Assembly: GCF_001906925.1 (NCBI RefSeq)
Contig: NZ_MRWQ01000001.1
Coordinates: 186,001-250,000 of the forward strand
From: Domibacillus mangrovi
GTDB taxonomy: Bacteria > Bacillota > Bacilli > Bacillales > Domibacillaceae
Direction of reading: 5' to 3'
DNA length: 64,000 bases
Made by a program: the position numbers and the translations under genes. Below are positions 1 through 9,193 of this stretch, one piece after another. The number at the start of each line of letters is the position of its first letter. Within the stretch, counting starts at the first letter, position 1. The notes beneath the pieces were generated by a model. The model did no database searches. It saw only the letters and a list, made by a program, of their open reading frames with translations, and had not been told where the DNA came from.

Positions 1-270
<270 letters not shown>

Positions 271-277
271 AAAAAGT

Positions 278-312
278 AGCCCTGCTTCTTTAAGGAGCAG
301 GGCTTCTTTTTT
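278..312. terminator. Bidirectional terminator between fer and ribU
   Basis: Perfect 9-bp stem (AGCCCTGCT / AGCAGGGCT) with a 9-nt loop. It is followed by a T tract on the plus strand and by ACTTTTT on the minus strand. It can terminate both convergent genes. Confidence 0.9.
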
Positions 313-313
313 G

Positions 314-886
314 TTAAGCCGCCAGCTGTTTTTTCGTCCAGCTATTCAAGCGAACAAAAATCATGTAATATACAATACCAACGATCATTCCTTTTACAAT
401 GTTAAATGGCAAAATACTCGTGACAATCATTTGACGCATTTCCGGACCACTCATAGCCGGTGAGCCTAGGAACAGTGTATACGCCGGTAAAATAACATAG
501 TAGTTCAGCACACTCATCATCACAGACATGAAGATAACACCCGTTAAAATCGCAAATGGCATCGCTTTTTTAGACTCAAATCGTTTATATACGTAATAAA
601 CAGGTAATATAAAGGTAACTCCTGCCACAAAGTTGGCAAGATGGCCTACTGGAACGCCAGTTGGACTTCCTATCATAATAAAATTCAATACATTTTTCAA
701 AAATTCGACTGTAATGCCCGCAATTGGGCCGAAGACAACAGCGGCAATCAGTGCGGGAATATCGCTGAAGTCAATCATTAAAAAGGGTGGAAATGGCGGG
801 ATTGGAAAATTGATCAGCATCAACAAATACGATATTGTTGAAAGCAGTCCCAGCATCGTTAATACACGTACTTTGTTCTTCTTCAT
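314..886 (-). CDS. ribU: Riboflavin ECF transporter S component
   Basis: Membrane substrate-binding (S) component of an energy-coupling factor transporter for riboflavin uptake; it works with the EcfA/EcfA'/EcfT module encoded elsewhere. The 190-residue protein is very hydrophobic, with about six membrane segments, and has the family-typical N-terminal helix followed by a Pro-rich loop (PIPPFPPF). I chose the ATG at 886 because GGGGAG lies just upstream and the longer reading runs into the riboswitch. The FMN riboswitch and its terminator directly upstream support riboflavin as substrate. B. subtilis ribU (fmnP/ypaA) lies next to fer in the same way. Confidence 0.93.
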   Translation of the reverse strand: MKKNKVRVLTMLGLLSTISYLLMLINFPIPPFPPFLMIDFSDIPALIAAVVFGPIAGITVEFLKNVLNFIMIGSPTGVPVGHLANFVAGVTFILPVYYVYKRFESKKAMPFAILTGVIFMSVMMSVLNYYVILPAYTLFLGSPAMSGPEMRQMIVTSILPFNIVKGMIVGIVYYMIFVRLNSWTKKQLAA

Positions 887-944
887 ATTTAATTCTCCCC
901 TTCTTGTGATCCATCTCTTCAGAAGGAAGGTATACCGAAAAGCA

Positions 945-975
945 AACATCCCCTTAAGCAGGAGGCCTAAGGGGA
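945..975 (-). terminator. Terminator hairpin of the ribU FMN riboswitch
   Basis: Between the aptamer and ribU, the minus strand can form a stem CCCCTTA/TAAGGGG (950-956 with 968-974), followed by a moderately T-rich stretch. Its position fits the expression platform that stops transcription when FMN is bound. Confidence 0.7.
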
Positions 976-1027
976 GAAAAGTCATGCTCAAATAAACGTC
1001 CATCATGCATCATTTTGAACGCCGGCA

Positions 1028-1161
1028 TACCTTCATCTTCTCCCATCCAGACTATACTGTCGGCTCTCGGAATCGCACCGGATCCTGCCTTATCGGCTCG
1101 CGGGCTTAAGGAGACTGATCTCCAATTACCGCCGGTCGGGAATTTCACCACGCCCCGAAGA
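1028..1161 (-). promoter_or_regulatory. FMN riboswitch (RFN element)
   Basis: On the minus strand this contains the conserved RFN blocks in order: TTCGGGGC, GGTGAAATTCCCGACCGGCG, a variable stem (GGAGATCAGTCTCC), GCCCGCGAGC, GGATCCGGTG and GATTCCGAGAGCCGAC, then the closing GGATGGGAGAAGATG. Blocks and spacing match the FMN-binding aptamer. It lies between the promoter and ribU, and FMN binding is expected to switch ribU off through the downstream terminator. Confidence 0.96.
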
Positions 1162-1184
1162 TGAATTGATTAAATTTGAAATTT

Positions 1185-1214
1185 ATTATCTCAGATTTGG
1201 AATTATTTTGTCAA
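1185..1214 (-). promoter_or_regulatory. Sigma-A promoter of ribU
   Basis: TTGACA (1209-1214 on the complement), an 18-bp spacer, then GATAAT (1185-1190). The -35 hexamer overlaps the resE stop codon. It is placed to start a transcript just ahead of the riboswitch. Confidence 0.6.
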
Positions 1215-2989
1215 GCTTGTCTTGGTATGGTAAAGAAAAAAACAGTACCTTGTCCAAGATGACTTTGTACTTTAATCGTACCACCGTGCGCATGAACGAT
1301 GTTTTTTGCAATCGATAAACCAAGCCCGGTTCCTGAACGTCCGCGCGTCCGCGCTTTATCTGCTTTATAAAAACGTTCAAAAACAAAGGGTAAATCCTCT
1401 TCCGGAATACCAGAACCGGAATCTTCGACGCGAATGACATGATACAGTTCTTTTACTTCATGCACGACTGTCACGTTTCCCTTCTCCGGCGTATGACGCA
1501 GCGCATTGTCGATTAAATTTGTAAGCACCTGTTCAATCCGGTCTTCATCAATCGATACTGGCGCATGAGAATAACTCGTTTTCGCTGACAAGTGTATGTT
1601 TTTTTCCTTTGCAACACCCTGAAATTTATTGGTCACACGGATCAAAAATGGCTCAATGTCTGTCTCTTCTTTATTAAGCGTCATATGGCCGGCCTGCATA
1701 CGGGCAAGATCCAACAGTTCATTAACAAGACGCCCCATCCGCAATGACTCTTCATGAATAATTTGTGCGATTTCTCGCTTTTCTTCTTCTGTAGACGCAA
1801 TATCATCGACGATGGCTTCACTATAGCCTTGCATCATGGAAATCGGCGTACGTAATTCATGGGATACGTTGGCAATAAAGTCTTCACGCAATTTATCAAG
1901 ACGCCTTTCTTCCGTCATATCCCGAACGACCGTCACGGCACCGCGTACGGATTCATCATTATAAAGCGGGCTGACGATGATGACATAAGAACGGCCCTGC
2001 ATCGTCAATTCACCTTCCTGCTCTGTTTCTGTTTTAACCGCTTCTTTAAATAAAGCAGTTAACAGTGTCGGCACTTCGTCTTCATTGCCACTCCCTTTGT
2101 TTTCAAATTGCCAGTTATGTAAAAACTGATGCGCTGGCGGGTTCGTAATCAGCACGTTTGCGTTTTGATCGAGTGTAATAACCCCATCTGCCATTGAACT
2201 TAAAATACTCGATAGCTGTTCCTTTTCTTGATTAAGCGCATGAATGTTTCCTTTCAACTGATACCCCATTTTATTAAAGGACGTTGCCAGTGCCCCTATT
2301 TCATCATTCGTTAAAATGGGTACTTTCATATCAAAATTCCCTTGCGTCAATTCTGTTGCTGCTTCCCGCATTTTCCGAAGCGGTGCTGTGACACGTGTGG
2401 ATAGAAAGAAAGCAAAAAAGGTGGTTAAAATGATGGCGATACCCGCTGCCGCTAAAATAAGTTTTGTCGTCTGTTGGGTCGTTTCTTTCATTACTTGCAG
2501 CGACTGATAAATAAAGACAGCTCCATTTTCCCCCTTATTCATTTGAAAAGGCACACCGACAATAAATGAATTTTCATAGCGGCTGTCTAAACTCGATCCT
2601 TCGTCAATTGGCACTTCTGCCTGCACTTTTTGCTGGTCCTCAAAAACGGCTGACAACGTCGGGTCACCGGTAATGGTTTCTTTGCTTAATTTCGCTTCAT
2701 CTATTTCAACAGGCGAATAATGATAGACATCTTCATTTTCAGCGATCATGACGTGAGCCGGATCATCTACAAGCTCCCACGCAACTTCTAAACCGGTCGC
2801 TTTATTTTCATGATCAGCAATGACCGTTGCAATTTTTTCTGCTGTATTTTCCAGCTGCTGCTCAACTTGAGTAATGTGATAGTTTTCGAAAAACTCAAGC
2901 AGTAAAATCGTTAAAAAGGCTAGAACAAATGAAACGAGAAGCAGGATTGTAGCCCATAGCTTCCCGACAACACTTCGCCATATTTTCAT
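1211..2989 (-). CDS. resE: Redox/oxygen-limitation sensor histidine kinase ResE
   Basis: Membrane sensor kinase that phosphorylates ResD in response to oxygen limitation and nitric oxide. The 592 residues read in order: TM1 (about 10-32), extracytoplasmic sensor loop, TM2 (about 175-197), HAMP, a PAS-like domain (about 250-360), HisKA with the phospho-acceptor in VSHELRTP, then HATPase_c with an N box (NLIDNALRH), DSGSGIP and GTGLGLS. Its ATG overlaps the resD stop by 4 nt (ATGA), so the two are translationally coupled. Length and order match Bacillus ResE. Context with resABC and resD makes the specific assignment secure; a PhoR-type kinase is the main alternative by domain content alone. 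Confidence 0.95.
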   Translation of the reverse strand: MKIWRSVVGKLWATILLLVSFVLAFLTILLLEFFENYHITQVEQQLENTAEKIATVIADHENKATGLEVAWELVDDPAHVMIAENEDVYHYSPVEIDEAKLSKETITGDPTLSAVFEDQQKVQAEVPIDEGSSLDSRYENSFIVGVPFQMNKGENGAVFIYQSLQVMKETTQQTTKLILAAAGIAIILTTFFAFFLSTRVTAPLRKMREAATELTQGNFDMKVPILTNDEIGALATSFNKMGYQLKGNIHALNQEKEQLSSILSSMADGVITLDQNANVLITNPPAHQFLHNWQFENKGSGNEDEVPTLLTALFKEAVKTETEQEGELTMQGRSYVIIVSPLYNDESVRGAVTVVRDMTEERRLDKLREDFIANVSHELRTPISMMQGYSEAIVDDIASTEEEKREIAQIIHEESLRMGRLVNELLDLARMQAGHMTLNKEETDIEPFLIRVTNKFQGVAKEKNIHLSAKTSYSHAPVSIDEDRIEQVLTNLIDNALRHTPEKGNVTVVHEVKELYHVIRVEDSGSGIPEEDLPFVFERFYKADKARTRGRSGTGLGLSIAKNIVHAHGGTIKVQSHLGQGTVFFFTIPRQA

Positions 2990-3702
2990 TCATTTCCGAC
3001 CTCAAATTTGTAGCCAACGCCCCAGACAGTAATAATCATTTTAGCTGCCTGTTCTGATACTTTATTCAGCTTTTCACGAAGCCGCTTTACATGCGTATCC
3101 ACTGTTCGTAAATCCCCGAAAAATTCATAATGCCACACCTCTTTTAATAAATGCTCACGGTCAAACACTTTATCCGGTGCTTTAGCGAGAAAATAAAGAA
3201 GTTCATATTCTTTCGGTGTTAAATTCACTTCTTCCCCATCGGCCGTTACGCGATGAGCATCGTTATCAATCGTTAAATGTTTATAGACGATTAAATCTTT
3301 CGTTTTCGTATCAGCCTGCAAGTATGTTGTCGGGGATGACCGGCGTAAAAGCGCTTTTACTCGCAAAACGACTTCACGCGGGCTGAACGGCTTCACAATA
3401 TAATCATCTGTGCCTACTTCAAAGCCTTGCACACGGTTTGCTTCTTCTCCTTTAGCCGTCAATATAATGACTGGCGTCGTTTTTGTCTCTCGAAGCTCAC
3501 GGCATACTTCAATACCATCTTTGCCTGGCATCATTAAATCAAGCAAGATACAATCGTAATCACTAGCTGTCGCTTTTTCCAACGCCTCTTCCCCATTCGC
3601 CGCTTCATCAATCACATAATTTTCTCGCTCTAAATACATACGAAGCAAACGGCGAATGCGATCCTCGTCATCTACCACTAAAATTCTCATTTCTTTTTCC
3701 AA
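2986..3702 (-). CDS. resD: Response regulator ResD (OmpR family)
   Basis: DNA-binding response regulator activating respiration, cytochrome c maturation and anaerobic genes when phosphorylated by ResE. The receiver domain (residues about 5-120) has the acidic pair DDED, phospho-acceptor Asp55 in LLDLMMPG, and the conserved Lys in VKPFSP. The C-terminal winged helix holds the family signature VDTHVKRLREKL. I chose TTG at 3702 because GGAGGGG sits 7-9 nt upstream; the ATG at 3690 is too far from it, and the longer reading overlaps resC. This gives 238 residues, close to B. subtilis ResD. A promoter overlapping the resC terminator supplies independent expression. Confidence 0.95.
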   Translation of the reverse strand: MEKEMRILVVDDEDRIRRLLRMYLERENYVIDEAANGEEALEKATASDYDCILLDLMMPGKDGIEVCRELRETKTTPVIILTAKGEEANRVQGFEVGTDDYIVKPFSPREVVLRVKALLRRSSPTTYLQADTKTKDLIVYKHLTIDNDAHRVTADGEEVNLTPKEYELLYFLAKAPDKVFDREHLLKEVWHYEFFGDLRTVDTHVKRLREKLNKVSEQAAKMIITVWGVGYKFEVGNE

Positions 3703-3736
3703 TGATATTCCCCTCCCAAGTACACACGATATCCCC

Positions 3737-3765
3737 ATTATAGTACAAAAAAATGCCTCCGCCAA
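3737..3765 (-). promoter_or_regulatory. Sigma-A-type promoter of resDE
   Basis: Minus strand: TTGGCG (3760-3765), a 17-bp spacer, then TATAAT (3737-3742). The -35 element lies inside the resC terminator hairpin loop and the spacer is its T tract, so the two signals share DNA. It lies 35 bp upstream of the TTG start of resD. Confidence 0.6.
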
Positions 3766-3780
3766 AGCAGAGGCATTTTT
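3747..3780 (-). terminator. Terminator after resABC
   Basis: 11-bp stem AAAAATGCCTC/GAGGCATTTTT (3749-3759 with 3770-3780), followed on the minus strand by a run of T. It lies directly after the resC stop and splits resABC from resDE. Confidence 0.85.
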
Positions 3781-3781
3781 C

Positions 3782-4972
3782 TTATCCTGCATATGAATGT
3801 AAGCCGGCAATAACAAGGTTAACCGCGACAAGGTTAAACATGATAATCCCGAAACCTATCACAGCAAGCCAGGCCGATTTTTCACCATGCCATCCTTTTG
3901 ATAGACGGAGGTGAAGAAATGCAGCGTAAAATAAAAACGTAATAAGCGCCCACACTTCTTTCGGGTCCCAGCCCCAAAAACGTGTCCAGGCAATTTGCGC
4001 CCAGATCATCGCGAAAATAAGCGCCCCCAGTGTAAAAACAGGAAAGCCTATTAGGACAGATCGGTAACTAATTTCATCGAGCAAATCAGAGCTGACATTG
4101 CGGACAAGCGGCTGCAAAAGGGCTGCAACTCGTTTACGTGTAATTAGTCGAATGGCAAGATAAAGAATAATACCAGCACCAAGAGACCAAAGTACCGTAT
4201 TTAATTTTTTTGCATTAATTAATGCCGGCATATCAACAAATGGACTCATTTTCCCATCTGTTACAAGTACCCCTTCATTCGGCCCAACAAGTGCGGGAAC
4301 GTTATATTCCATTACGGCTGCTGCTTCTTCTTTATTAACATAGTCAAAGGTTGCACTGTAATCTGCAAGCGCAAAACCAGTTGTTACGATGATAAAGCCG
4401 ACAACCGTTACGATAAAGAACATCACCGTCTCAAGCCACTTTGTTTTTTTCGTGCTAATAGATTGATCGATATTTTTCACAAGATAGATGATACCGGCAA
4501 TGAAACTAATCGCTAATATCGCTTGTCCCAATGCGGCTGTTGTCACATGGATATGTAGCCATTGACTTTGAAGCGCGGGAATTAACGGGCTGATTTCACG
4601 AGGAAACATGCTTGCATACGCAATAATGATAATCGCGACAGGCAAAGCAAACAAACCGAGCACAGCCGTTTTATAAATAAAGAACATTAAAATGAACGCC
4701 CCGACGATCATCATGCCAAAAAATGTTGTAAACTCAAATAAGTTACTAACCGGTGCATGCCCTGCCGCTGCCCAGCGTGTGAAAAAATACCCTAACTGTG
4801 CTACAAATCCAATGACCGTAACCGTAATGGCCAGCTTTCCCCACCGATTTAATCCCTTGCCTTCACGAAGGCCTTTTTGGCGGATTGATCCGCCAAAAAG
4901 AATGGTCGCGACTAAATATAAAAGAAATGCTGCATACAGCAACGTGCTGCTTACTCCTGCTAAATCTGACAT
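3782..4972 (-). CDS. resC: System II cytochrome c synthase subunit ResC (CcsA/CcmF family)
   Basis: Multi-spanning membrane protein that, with ResB, carries haem across the membrane and ligates it to apocytochrome c. The 396 residues hold about eight membrane helices and the haem-handling WWD-type motif near the C terminus ([16 protein letters not shown]), with histidines on flanking loops ([17 protein letters not shown]). ATG 4972 follows AAGGGGG. It lies 17 nt downstream of resB. Length equals the B. subtilis family member. Expression is probably from the resA promoter. Confidence 0.95.
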   Translation of the reverse strand: MSDLAGVSSTLLYAAFLLYLVATILFGGSIRQKGLREGKGLNRWGKLAITVTVIGFVAQLGYFFTRWAAAGHAPVSNLFEFTTFFGMMIVGAFILMFFIYKTAVLGLFALPVAIIIIAYASMFPREISPLIPALQSQWLHIHVTTAALGQAILAISFIAGIIYLVKNIDQSISTKKTKWLETVMFFIVTVVGFIIVTTGFALADYSATFDYVNKEEAAAVMEYNVPALVGPNEGVLVTDGKMSPFVDMPALINAKKLNTVLWSLGAGIILYLAIRLITRKRVAALLQPLVRNVSSDLLDEISYRSVLIGFPVFTLGALIFAMIWAQIAWTRFWGWDPKEVWALITFLFYAAFLHLRLSKGWHGEKSAWLAVIGFGIIMFNLVAVNLVIAGLHSYAG

Positions 4973-4989
4973 TGAGCTTTTGTCCCCCT

Positions 4990-6606
4990 TTAATCCGTTT
5001 GTCTATCTTCCGGCTCTGGAAGCGCTGTCCCCTCTAAAATTGTATGAATTTCTCTTTTCAATCCGTGCCAGTTTTTATTCGTATGACCGGCCATATAAAT
5101 AGATCCATCTTTTTCACGAATCCAGATTCGGCGGTGATTCCAGTATGCGCCTTGAATAACACCGATCATGAAGATGATACCGCCAATGCTAAGTATAGGC
5201 AGGGTTAAATCTTTACGGATGGTCAATGCGGATACATCACGCGTTTCCAGGTTTTTAAACGCCATTTTATACGTCGTTTCACCGAGCGGTTCCATCGTAT
5301 TTTGAATTTCAACAAAACTTACTTCACCGTCCGGCTTTTCAGGTGAAATCATGTTAAAGAGAAAAGCTGGTTTGTTTGGCAAAGGAGATTTTGAAATCGG
5401 CTCTCCTTCTTCCGTAAACCCGTCAAAATCAGGGTAATAGCCAAGCAACTCTACTTTATAACCGTTACCGAGATCATACATTGCCTGCTGATCAAACAAA
5501 TCAACGACGACTTCACCAAATTCTCTGCCTGTTTCTTTATTCGTCAGCGCAAAATGCATCGCCTTCATTTCATCTTGGCGGAAACTTGTCTGATACACAG
5601 CAAAATTGTCAAATTTCATCGGCTCATTCACTCGTATATCATCATGCTTTACTTCTGAAAGTTCAGGTTTTGCACCCGGCAGACCATTGTTTTCATCGCG
5701 ATAAAGAATGGCATCTGTCTGATAATTTTTTGCCACTGTGCCTACGCGATTAATCGCTTCATTGAAAACTTCCGAATCTTCACCTTCTTCATAATTTTCA
5801 AGCGTGAATTGGTCATTTTTCACGTAATATTCTCCGTCCGTACCCGGAATTTGCATCGTTTCACCTTCGCGAATCCAAAGCAATTCATCAACGTACATCC
5901 CTTGTACGGAGCGCAGCATTGCACCAAATAAAAAAAGAATGAGCCCGATGTGATTGACATAAGGCCCCCATCTTGAGAATCGATTTTTCTCTGCCAAAAG
6001 AGAGCCGTTTTTTTCTCGGATTTTATAATGTTTCTTTTTCAGTTCAGCACGAACTTTTTCCATGTCTGCTTCTTGCAGCGAACCGGGTTGCTCCGCAAAA
6101 AGACGCTGCTTCTTCATGAATGACTCGTGCCGGTCGACACGTTGCGTTTTCAAAGCGCGGTACAGCGGAATGACCCGGTCAAGACTACAAATAACGAGTG
6201 ACACGCCAAGCGCCGCAATGAGTGCTGAGAACCAGATTGAATTATATAAATCATGAAACCCGATCATATAATATATCTTCCCGAACCAGCCGTATACATC
6301 TTCATAATAGACTTCCGGTCCCACATTTGACGGAATGTAAAATTCCTGCGGCAAAATGGTCCCGAATGAGGCGGCGACAAGGATCAATACAATGATCCAT
6401 ATGCCGACTTTGACAGAGGAAAAAAAGTTCCACACTTTATCAATAATCGTCTTGTTATATGTTTGTGAGCGGCGGGCACTCCCTTCATAGCGCATATCGA
6501 CGAGATTCTCTTTTTTTGCTTCGTCTGTCAGCGACCGGCCGCACGATTCACATAAAATCGTGCCGTGCGGATTCACATGCCCGCATTCGCACTTTACTTT
6601 CCCCAT
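4990..6606 (-). CDS. resB: System II cytochrome c biogenesis protein ResB
   Basis: Membrane partner of ResC in haem delivery to apocytochromes c. The 538-residue protein starts with a small zinc-ribbon-like segment (CxC...CxxC, residues about 6-22), typical of Bacillus ResB. It has transmembrane helices around residues 65-90, 115-140 and 215-235, a large extracytoplasmic domain with the family motif YQTSFRQDE, and a final helix near residue 475. ATG 6606 has AAAGGGAG upstream. It lies between resA and resC with short gaps, as expected for the resABC operon. Confidence 0.94.
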   Translation of the reverse strand: MGKVKCECGHVNPHGTILCESCGRSLTDEAKKENLVDMRYEGSARRSQTYNKTIIDKVWNFFSSVKVGIWIIVLILVAASFGTILPQEFYIPSNVGPEVYYEDVYGWFGKIYYMIGFHDLYNSIWFSALIAALGVSLVICSLDRVIPLYRALKTQRVDRHESFMKKQRLFAEQPGSLQEADMEKVRAELKKKHYKIREKNGSLLAEKNRFSRWGPYVNHIGLILFLFGAMLRSVQGMYVDELLWIREGETMQIPGTDGEYYVKNDQFTLENYEEGEDSEVFNEAINRVGTVAKNYQTDAILYRDENNGLPGAKPELSEVKHDDIRVNEPMKFDNFAVYQTSFRQDEMKAMHFALTNKETGREFGEVVVDLFDQQAMYDLGNGYKVELLGYYPDFDGFTEEGEPISKSPLPNKPAFLFNMISPEKPDGEVSFVEIQNTMEPLGETTYKMAFKNLETRDVSALTIRKDLTLPILSIGGIIFMIGVIQGAYWNHRRIWIREKDGSIYMAGHTNKNWHGLKREIHTILEGTALPEPEDRQTD

Positions 6607-6625
6607 ACTAAAACTCCCTTTATGA

Positions 6626-7156
6626 TTATGGTTTCACCTGTTCGAATAACGCCCGCACCTGATCTTCTGCAATTAAGCCGCCGATAACAATTTGGTCGAT
6701 CGTCCCGTCAGGCGTAATCATAAACGTTGTCGGAAGCGGATTAACCCCATATGTGTTCATCACTTCTTTACTTTTGTCGATGGCAATCGGGAATGTTAAC
6801 CCGTACTGGTCCGCAAAGTTTTGCACTTGAAAATTGGACTCTCCCACATTGACAGCTAGAATTTCCACTTCGCCCGCATACTCCTGCGCCATTTTTTCCA
6901 TGTGCGGCATTTCTTTTTTACACGGTTCACACCATGTACCCCAGAAGTTTAAAAAGACGCCCTTTCCTTCATAATCCGATAAGCGGTGCTGCTTGCCATT
7001 CATGTCGGTCAATACAAAATCAGGTGCTTTCTCTCCCACTTCAAGCGTACCGCGCGATTCTTTCGTCAAATTTGTGTAAAGCGTATAAATGACGAGTCCC
7101 GCAAGCACACCGAGAATGGCCGTTCGTATGTACAGCCGTTTTTTCTTTTTATCCAT
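6626..7156 (-). CDS. resA: Thiol-disulfide oxidoreductase ResA
   Basis: Membrane-anchored thioredoxin-like protein on the outer face of the membrane that reduces the CxxCH haem-binding cysteines of apocytochrome c before haem attachment. The 176 residues carry one N-terminal helix (about 9-29) and a TlpA/ResA thioredoxin fold with active site Cys76-Glu-Pro-Cys79, the CEPC form characteristic of ResA. The cis-Pro region PLPTTF is present. I chose ATG 7156 because GGAGGTTGG lies upstream; the 32-residue extension in the same frame has no SD. First gene of resABC. Confidence 0.96.
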   Translation of the reverse strand: MDKKKKRLYIRTAILGVLAGLVIYTLYTNLTKESRGTLEVGEKAPDFVLTDMNGKQHRLSDYEGKGVFLNFWGTWCEPCKKEMPHMEKMAQEYAGEVEILAVNVGESNFQVQNFADQYGLTFPIAIDKSKEVMNTYGVNPLPTTFMITPDGTIDQIVIGGLIAEDQVRALFEQVKP

Positions 7157-7214
7157 TGACTGCCAACCTCCACTTATTTCTTTCACAATGCCGGCATGTT
7201 TGAAAACTACGTAC

Positions 7215-7280
7215 ATTATATCATTACTTGTTGTATTTGCAGAAAATAGCACCGCTCTGTTATGTGAACGTTTTATGAAC
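7215..7280 (-). promoter_or_regulatory. Candidate resA promoter with ResD-like upstream sites
   Basis: The minus strand has a consensus TATAAT (7215-7220) but only a poor -35, as expected for an activator-dependent promoter. On the plus strand at about 7261-7280, TATGTGAAC and TTATGAAC are two tandem sequences resembling the TTTGTGAAT half-site reported for ResD. They lie about 40-65 bp upstream of the -10. The match is by eye and the call is tentative. Confidence 0.35.
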
Positions 7281-8011
7281 TAGCGCAGGCTGCCTGTTTC
7301 AGCGAGCGTACGCAGTTGTTTTACTTCATGAGCCGTTAACTCACGGTATTCTCCTGCATTCAGTCCGTGCAGCGTTAAATGTGCAAATCGCTCACGCCGA
7401 AGCTTCTGAACGGGATGACCTATTGTTTCAAACATGCGGCGCACTTGACGATTTCGTCCTTCATGAATGGTCACTTCAAGAAGCGAACGGTTCTTCTTAC
7501 GGTCAATAGCTAGTTCTTTCACTTTTGCTGGTGCCGTTTTTCCGTCTTCGAGTTGCAGCCCTGACATAATTCGCTTCAGCAAATGCCGCTCTACAATGCC
7601 CTCTGTTTTCACAATGTACGTTTTATCCATTTGATAGCGCGGGTGCGTCATTAAGTTGGCGAATTCACCGTCATTCGTCATGAGAAGTAAACCCGATGTA
7701 TCATAATCAAGACGGCCAACTGGGAAAATACGCTCTTCCACATGCGGGAAATAATCAACGACCGTTTTCCTGTTTTTATCGTCTGTCACTGCTGAAATAA
7801 TCCCGCGCGGTTTATAAAATAAATAATAGACTTTTCGCTCACGCTCAATTGGCACACCTTCTACTTTTACTTCATCATTCAATCCAACTTTTGTGCCGAG
7901 TTCTGTAATTTTTTTCCCATTGACGCTCACTTTTCCTTCTTCAATAAGCTGCTCCGCTTTTCTTCGCGACGCAATGCCTGCCTGTGCAATCACTTTTTGC
8001 AATCGTTCCAT
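7280..8011 (-). CDS. rluB: 23S rRNA pseudouridine synthase B
   Basis: Modifies a uridine in helix 89 of 23S rRNA to pseudouridine. The 243 residues start with an S4 RNA-binding domain (about 1-60), followed by the RsuA/RluB catalytic domain with catalytic Asp102 in GRLDYDTSGLLL. GAGGTG precedes ATG 8011. The gene sits between spmB and resA, as in B. subtilis. RluB, RluE, RluF and RsuA cannot be fully separated by sequence reading alone; the context supports RluB. Confidence 0.92.
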   Translation of the reverse strand: MERLQKVIAQAGIASRRKAEQLIEEGKVSVNGKKITELGTKVGLNDEVKVEGVPIERERKVYYLFYKPRGIISAVTDDKNRKTVVDYFPHVEERIFPVGRLDYDTSGLLLMTNDGEFANLMTHPRYQMDKTYIVKTEGIVERHLLKRIMSGLQLEDGKTAPAKVKELAIDRKKNRSLLEVTIHEGRNRQVRRMFETIGHPVQKLRRERFAHLTLHGLNAGEYRELTAHEVKQLRTLAETGSLR

Positions 8012-8090
8012 TTATTTCACCTCTATTTGTGTCTTCAATACCCTAAAGCATTATGGCACAAATAGAGAAAAAGAGAAAGAAAACAGATTA

Positions 8091-8117
8091 AAAAAGACCT
8101 GGCTATAAAAGCCAGGT
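8091..8117 (-). terminator. Terminator of the dacB-spmA-spmB operon
   Basis: 8-bp stem ACCTGGCT/AGCCAGGT (8097-8104 with 8110-8117), followed by TTTTTTAAT on the minus strand. The spmB stop codon lies within the stem and loop. Confidence 0.85.
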
Positions 8118-8612
8118 GACAGCAAAAACAGCTGATATAAACGCAGCAGCATCTGCGAGCAGCCCGATTTTCAGCGCATCGCCCGTTTTTTTGATACCGG
8201 CTGCACCAAAGTAAATAGCCAGCACGTACAGCGTTGTATCGGTACTTCCCTGCATAACAGCCGCAAGTTTTGCAATATATGAATCCGCACCGAATTCACG
8301 CATAATCTGATCAAGCATAGCCAGTGTAGCGGATCCGGAAATCGGCCGAATAATAGCAAGAGGTACGACTTCTGACGGGATGCCAAATAGTGATGTGACC
8401 GGCGCAAAGAGACTAGCTAGCCATGCGGCGGCACCTGACGCGCGAAACACAGCGACTGCTGCCATCATAATCACTAAGTGCGGAACAATCGCAATCCATG
8501 TATGCAATCCCTCTTTTGCTCCATCCGTTAATGTCTCATAAATGTTCACTTTCCGATACACCCCTGCCGCAATAACAAAAGCAATGATTACCGGAATGAG
8601 CCAGACGGCCAT
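8103..8612 (-). CDS. spmB: Spore maturation protein B
   Basis: Integral membrane protein made in the mother cell that, with SpmA, contributes to dehydration of the spore core. The 169 residues are almost entirely hydrophobic helices of the Gate/nucleoside-recognition type, with the conserved motif PLAIIRPISGSATLAML. The start ATG shares one nucleotide with the spmA TAA (TAATG), so the two are translationally coupled. The substrate of the SpmA/SpmB pair is not established in the family. Expression is probably from the sigma-E-type promoter before dacB. Confidence 0.94.
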   Translation of the reverse strand: MAVWLIPVIIAFVIAAGVYRKVNIYETLTDGAKEGLHTWIAIVPHLVIMMAAVAVFRASGAAAWLASLFAPVTSLFGIPSEVVPLAIIRPISGSATLAMLDQIMREFGADSYIAKLAAVMQGSTDTTLYVLAIYFGAAGIKKTGDALKIGLLADAAAFISAVFAVTWLL

Positions 8613-9193
8613 TATCCGCTCCTCTTACGGGCATAATGACGGTCAATCACAATCGCAAAGCAAGCCGATAGAACAGTCGCTAGGAAGGCTGGCAAAATAA
8701 TATCAGCCGGATTCGTTGCTCCATGCTTTAAGCCTATCGCAATGACCGTCGTCGGAATGAGCGTAACACCAGCTGTATTTAATGCGAGAAACGTGATCAT
8801 AGAACGGCTGGCTGAGTCTTTATCTCCGTTTAATTGGCGCAGTTCCCGCATCGCTCTAAGCCCAATCGGTGTCGCCGCGTTGCCTAACCCAAAAAAATTC
8901 GCCGCCATATTAGAGGCGATCAAACCAAACACAGGATGACTGTGCGGAATGTCGGGAAACAGACGGCGAAGGATGGGCTGGACAATAGCAGCAAGAGAAC
9001 GAACAAGCCCTGCCGCTTCAGCTGTTTTCATGACGCCTGTCCAAAATAAAATGACGCCAGCAAGCGATAGAGCGAGTTGAATTGATAGCTCCATCGATTG
9101 AAAAAGCGCTGTATTTACATCCGCCATCGTGCCATTAACTGCTGCAAAAACAAAGCCAGATAATAGTAAAAAAGCAAAGGCTGCACTAACCAT
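8612..9193 (-). CDS. spmA: Spore maturation protein A
   Basis: Partner of SpmB in spore core dehydration. 193 residues with several membrane helices, the conserved stretch NFFGLGNAATPIGLRAM, and SRSMITFLALNT near the middle. I chose ATG 9193, which overlaps the dacB stop (TAATG) and has AAGGAGGCGAT inside the dacB 3' end. A 10-residue longer reading lacks this spacing. It sits between dacB and spmB as in B. subtilis. Confidence 0.94.
   Translation of the reverse strand: MVSAAFAFLLLSGFVFAAVNGTMADVNTALFQSMELSIQLALSLAGVILFWTGVMKTAEAAGLVRSLAAIVQPILRRLFPDIPHSHPVFGLIASNMAANFFGLGNAATPIGLRAMRELRQLNGDKDSASRSMITFLALNTAGVTLIPTTVIAIGLKHGATNPADIILPAFLATVLSACFAIVIDRHYARKRSG

Noticed and set aside
954-1151. 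65-residue minus-strand open frame upstream of ribU
   Set aside because: It lies wholly in the FMN riboswitch; the codons are conserved RNA sequence, not a protein.
3703-3831. N-terminal extension of resD by about 43 residues
   Set aside because: It would run through the resC terminator and into resC; the TTG at 3702 has a clear SD and gives the normal family length.
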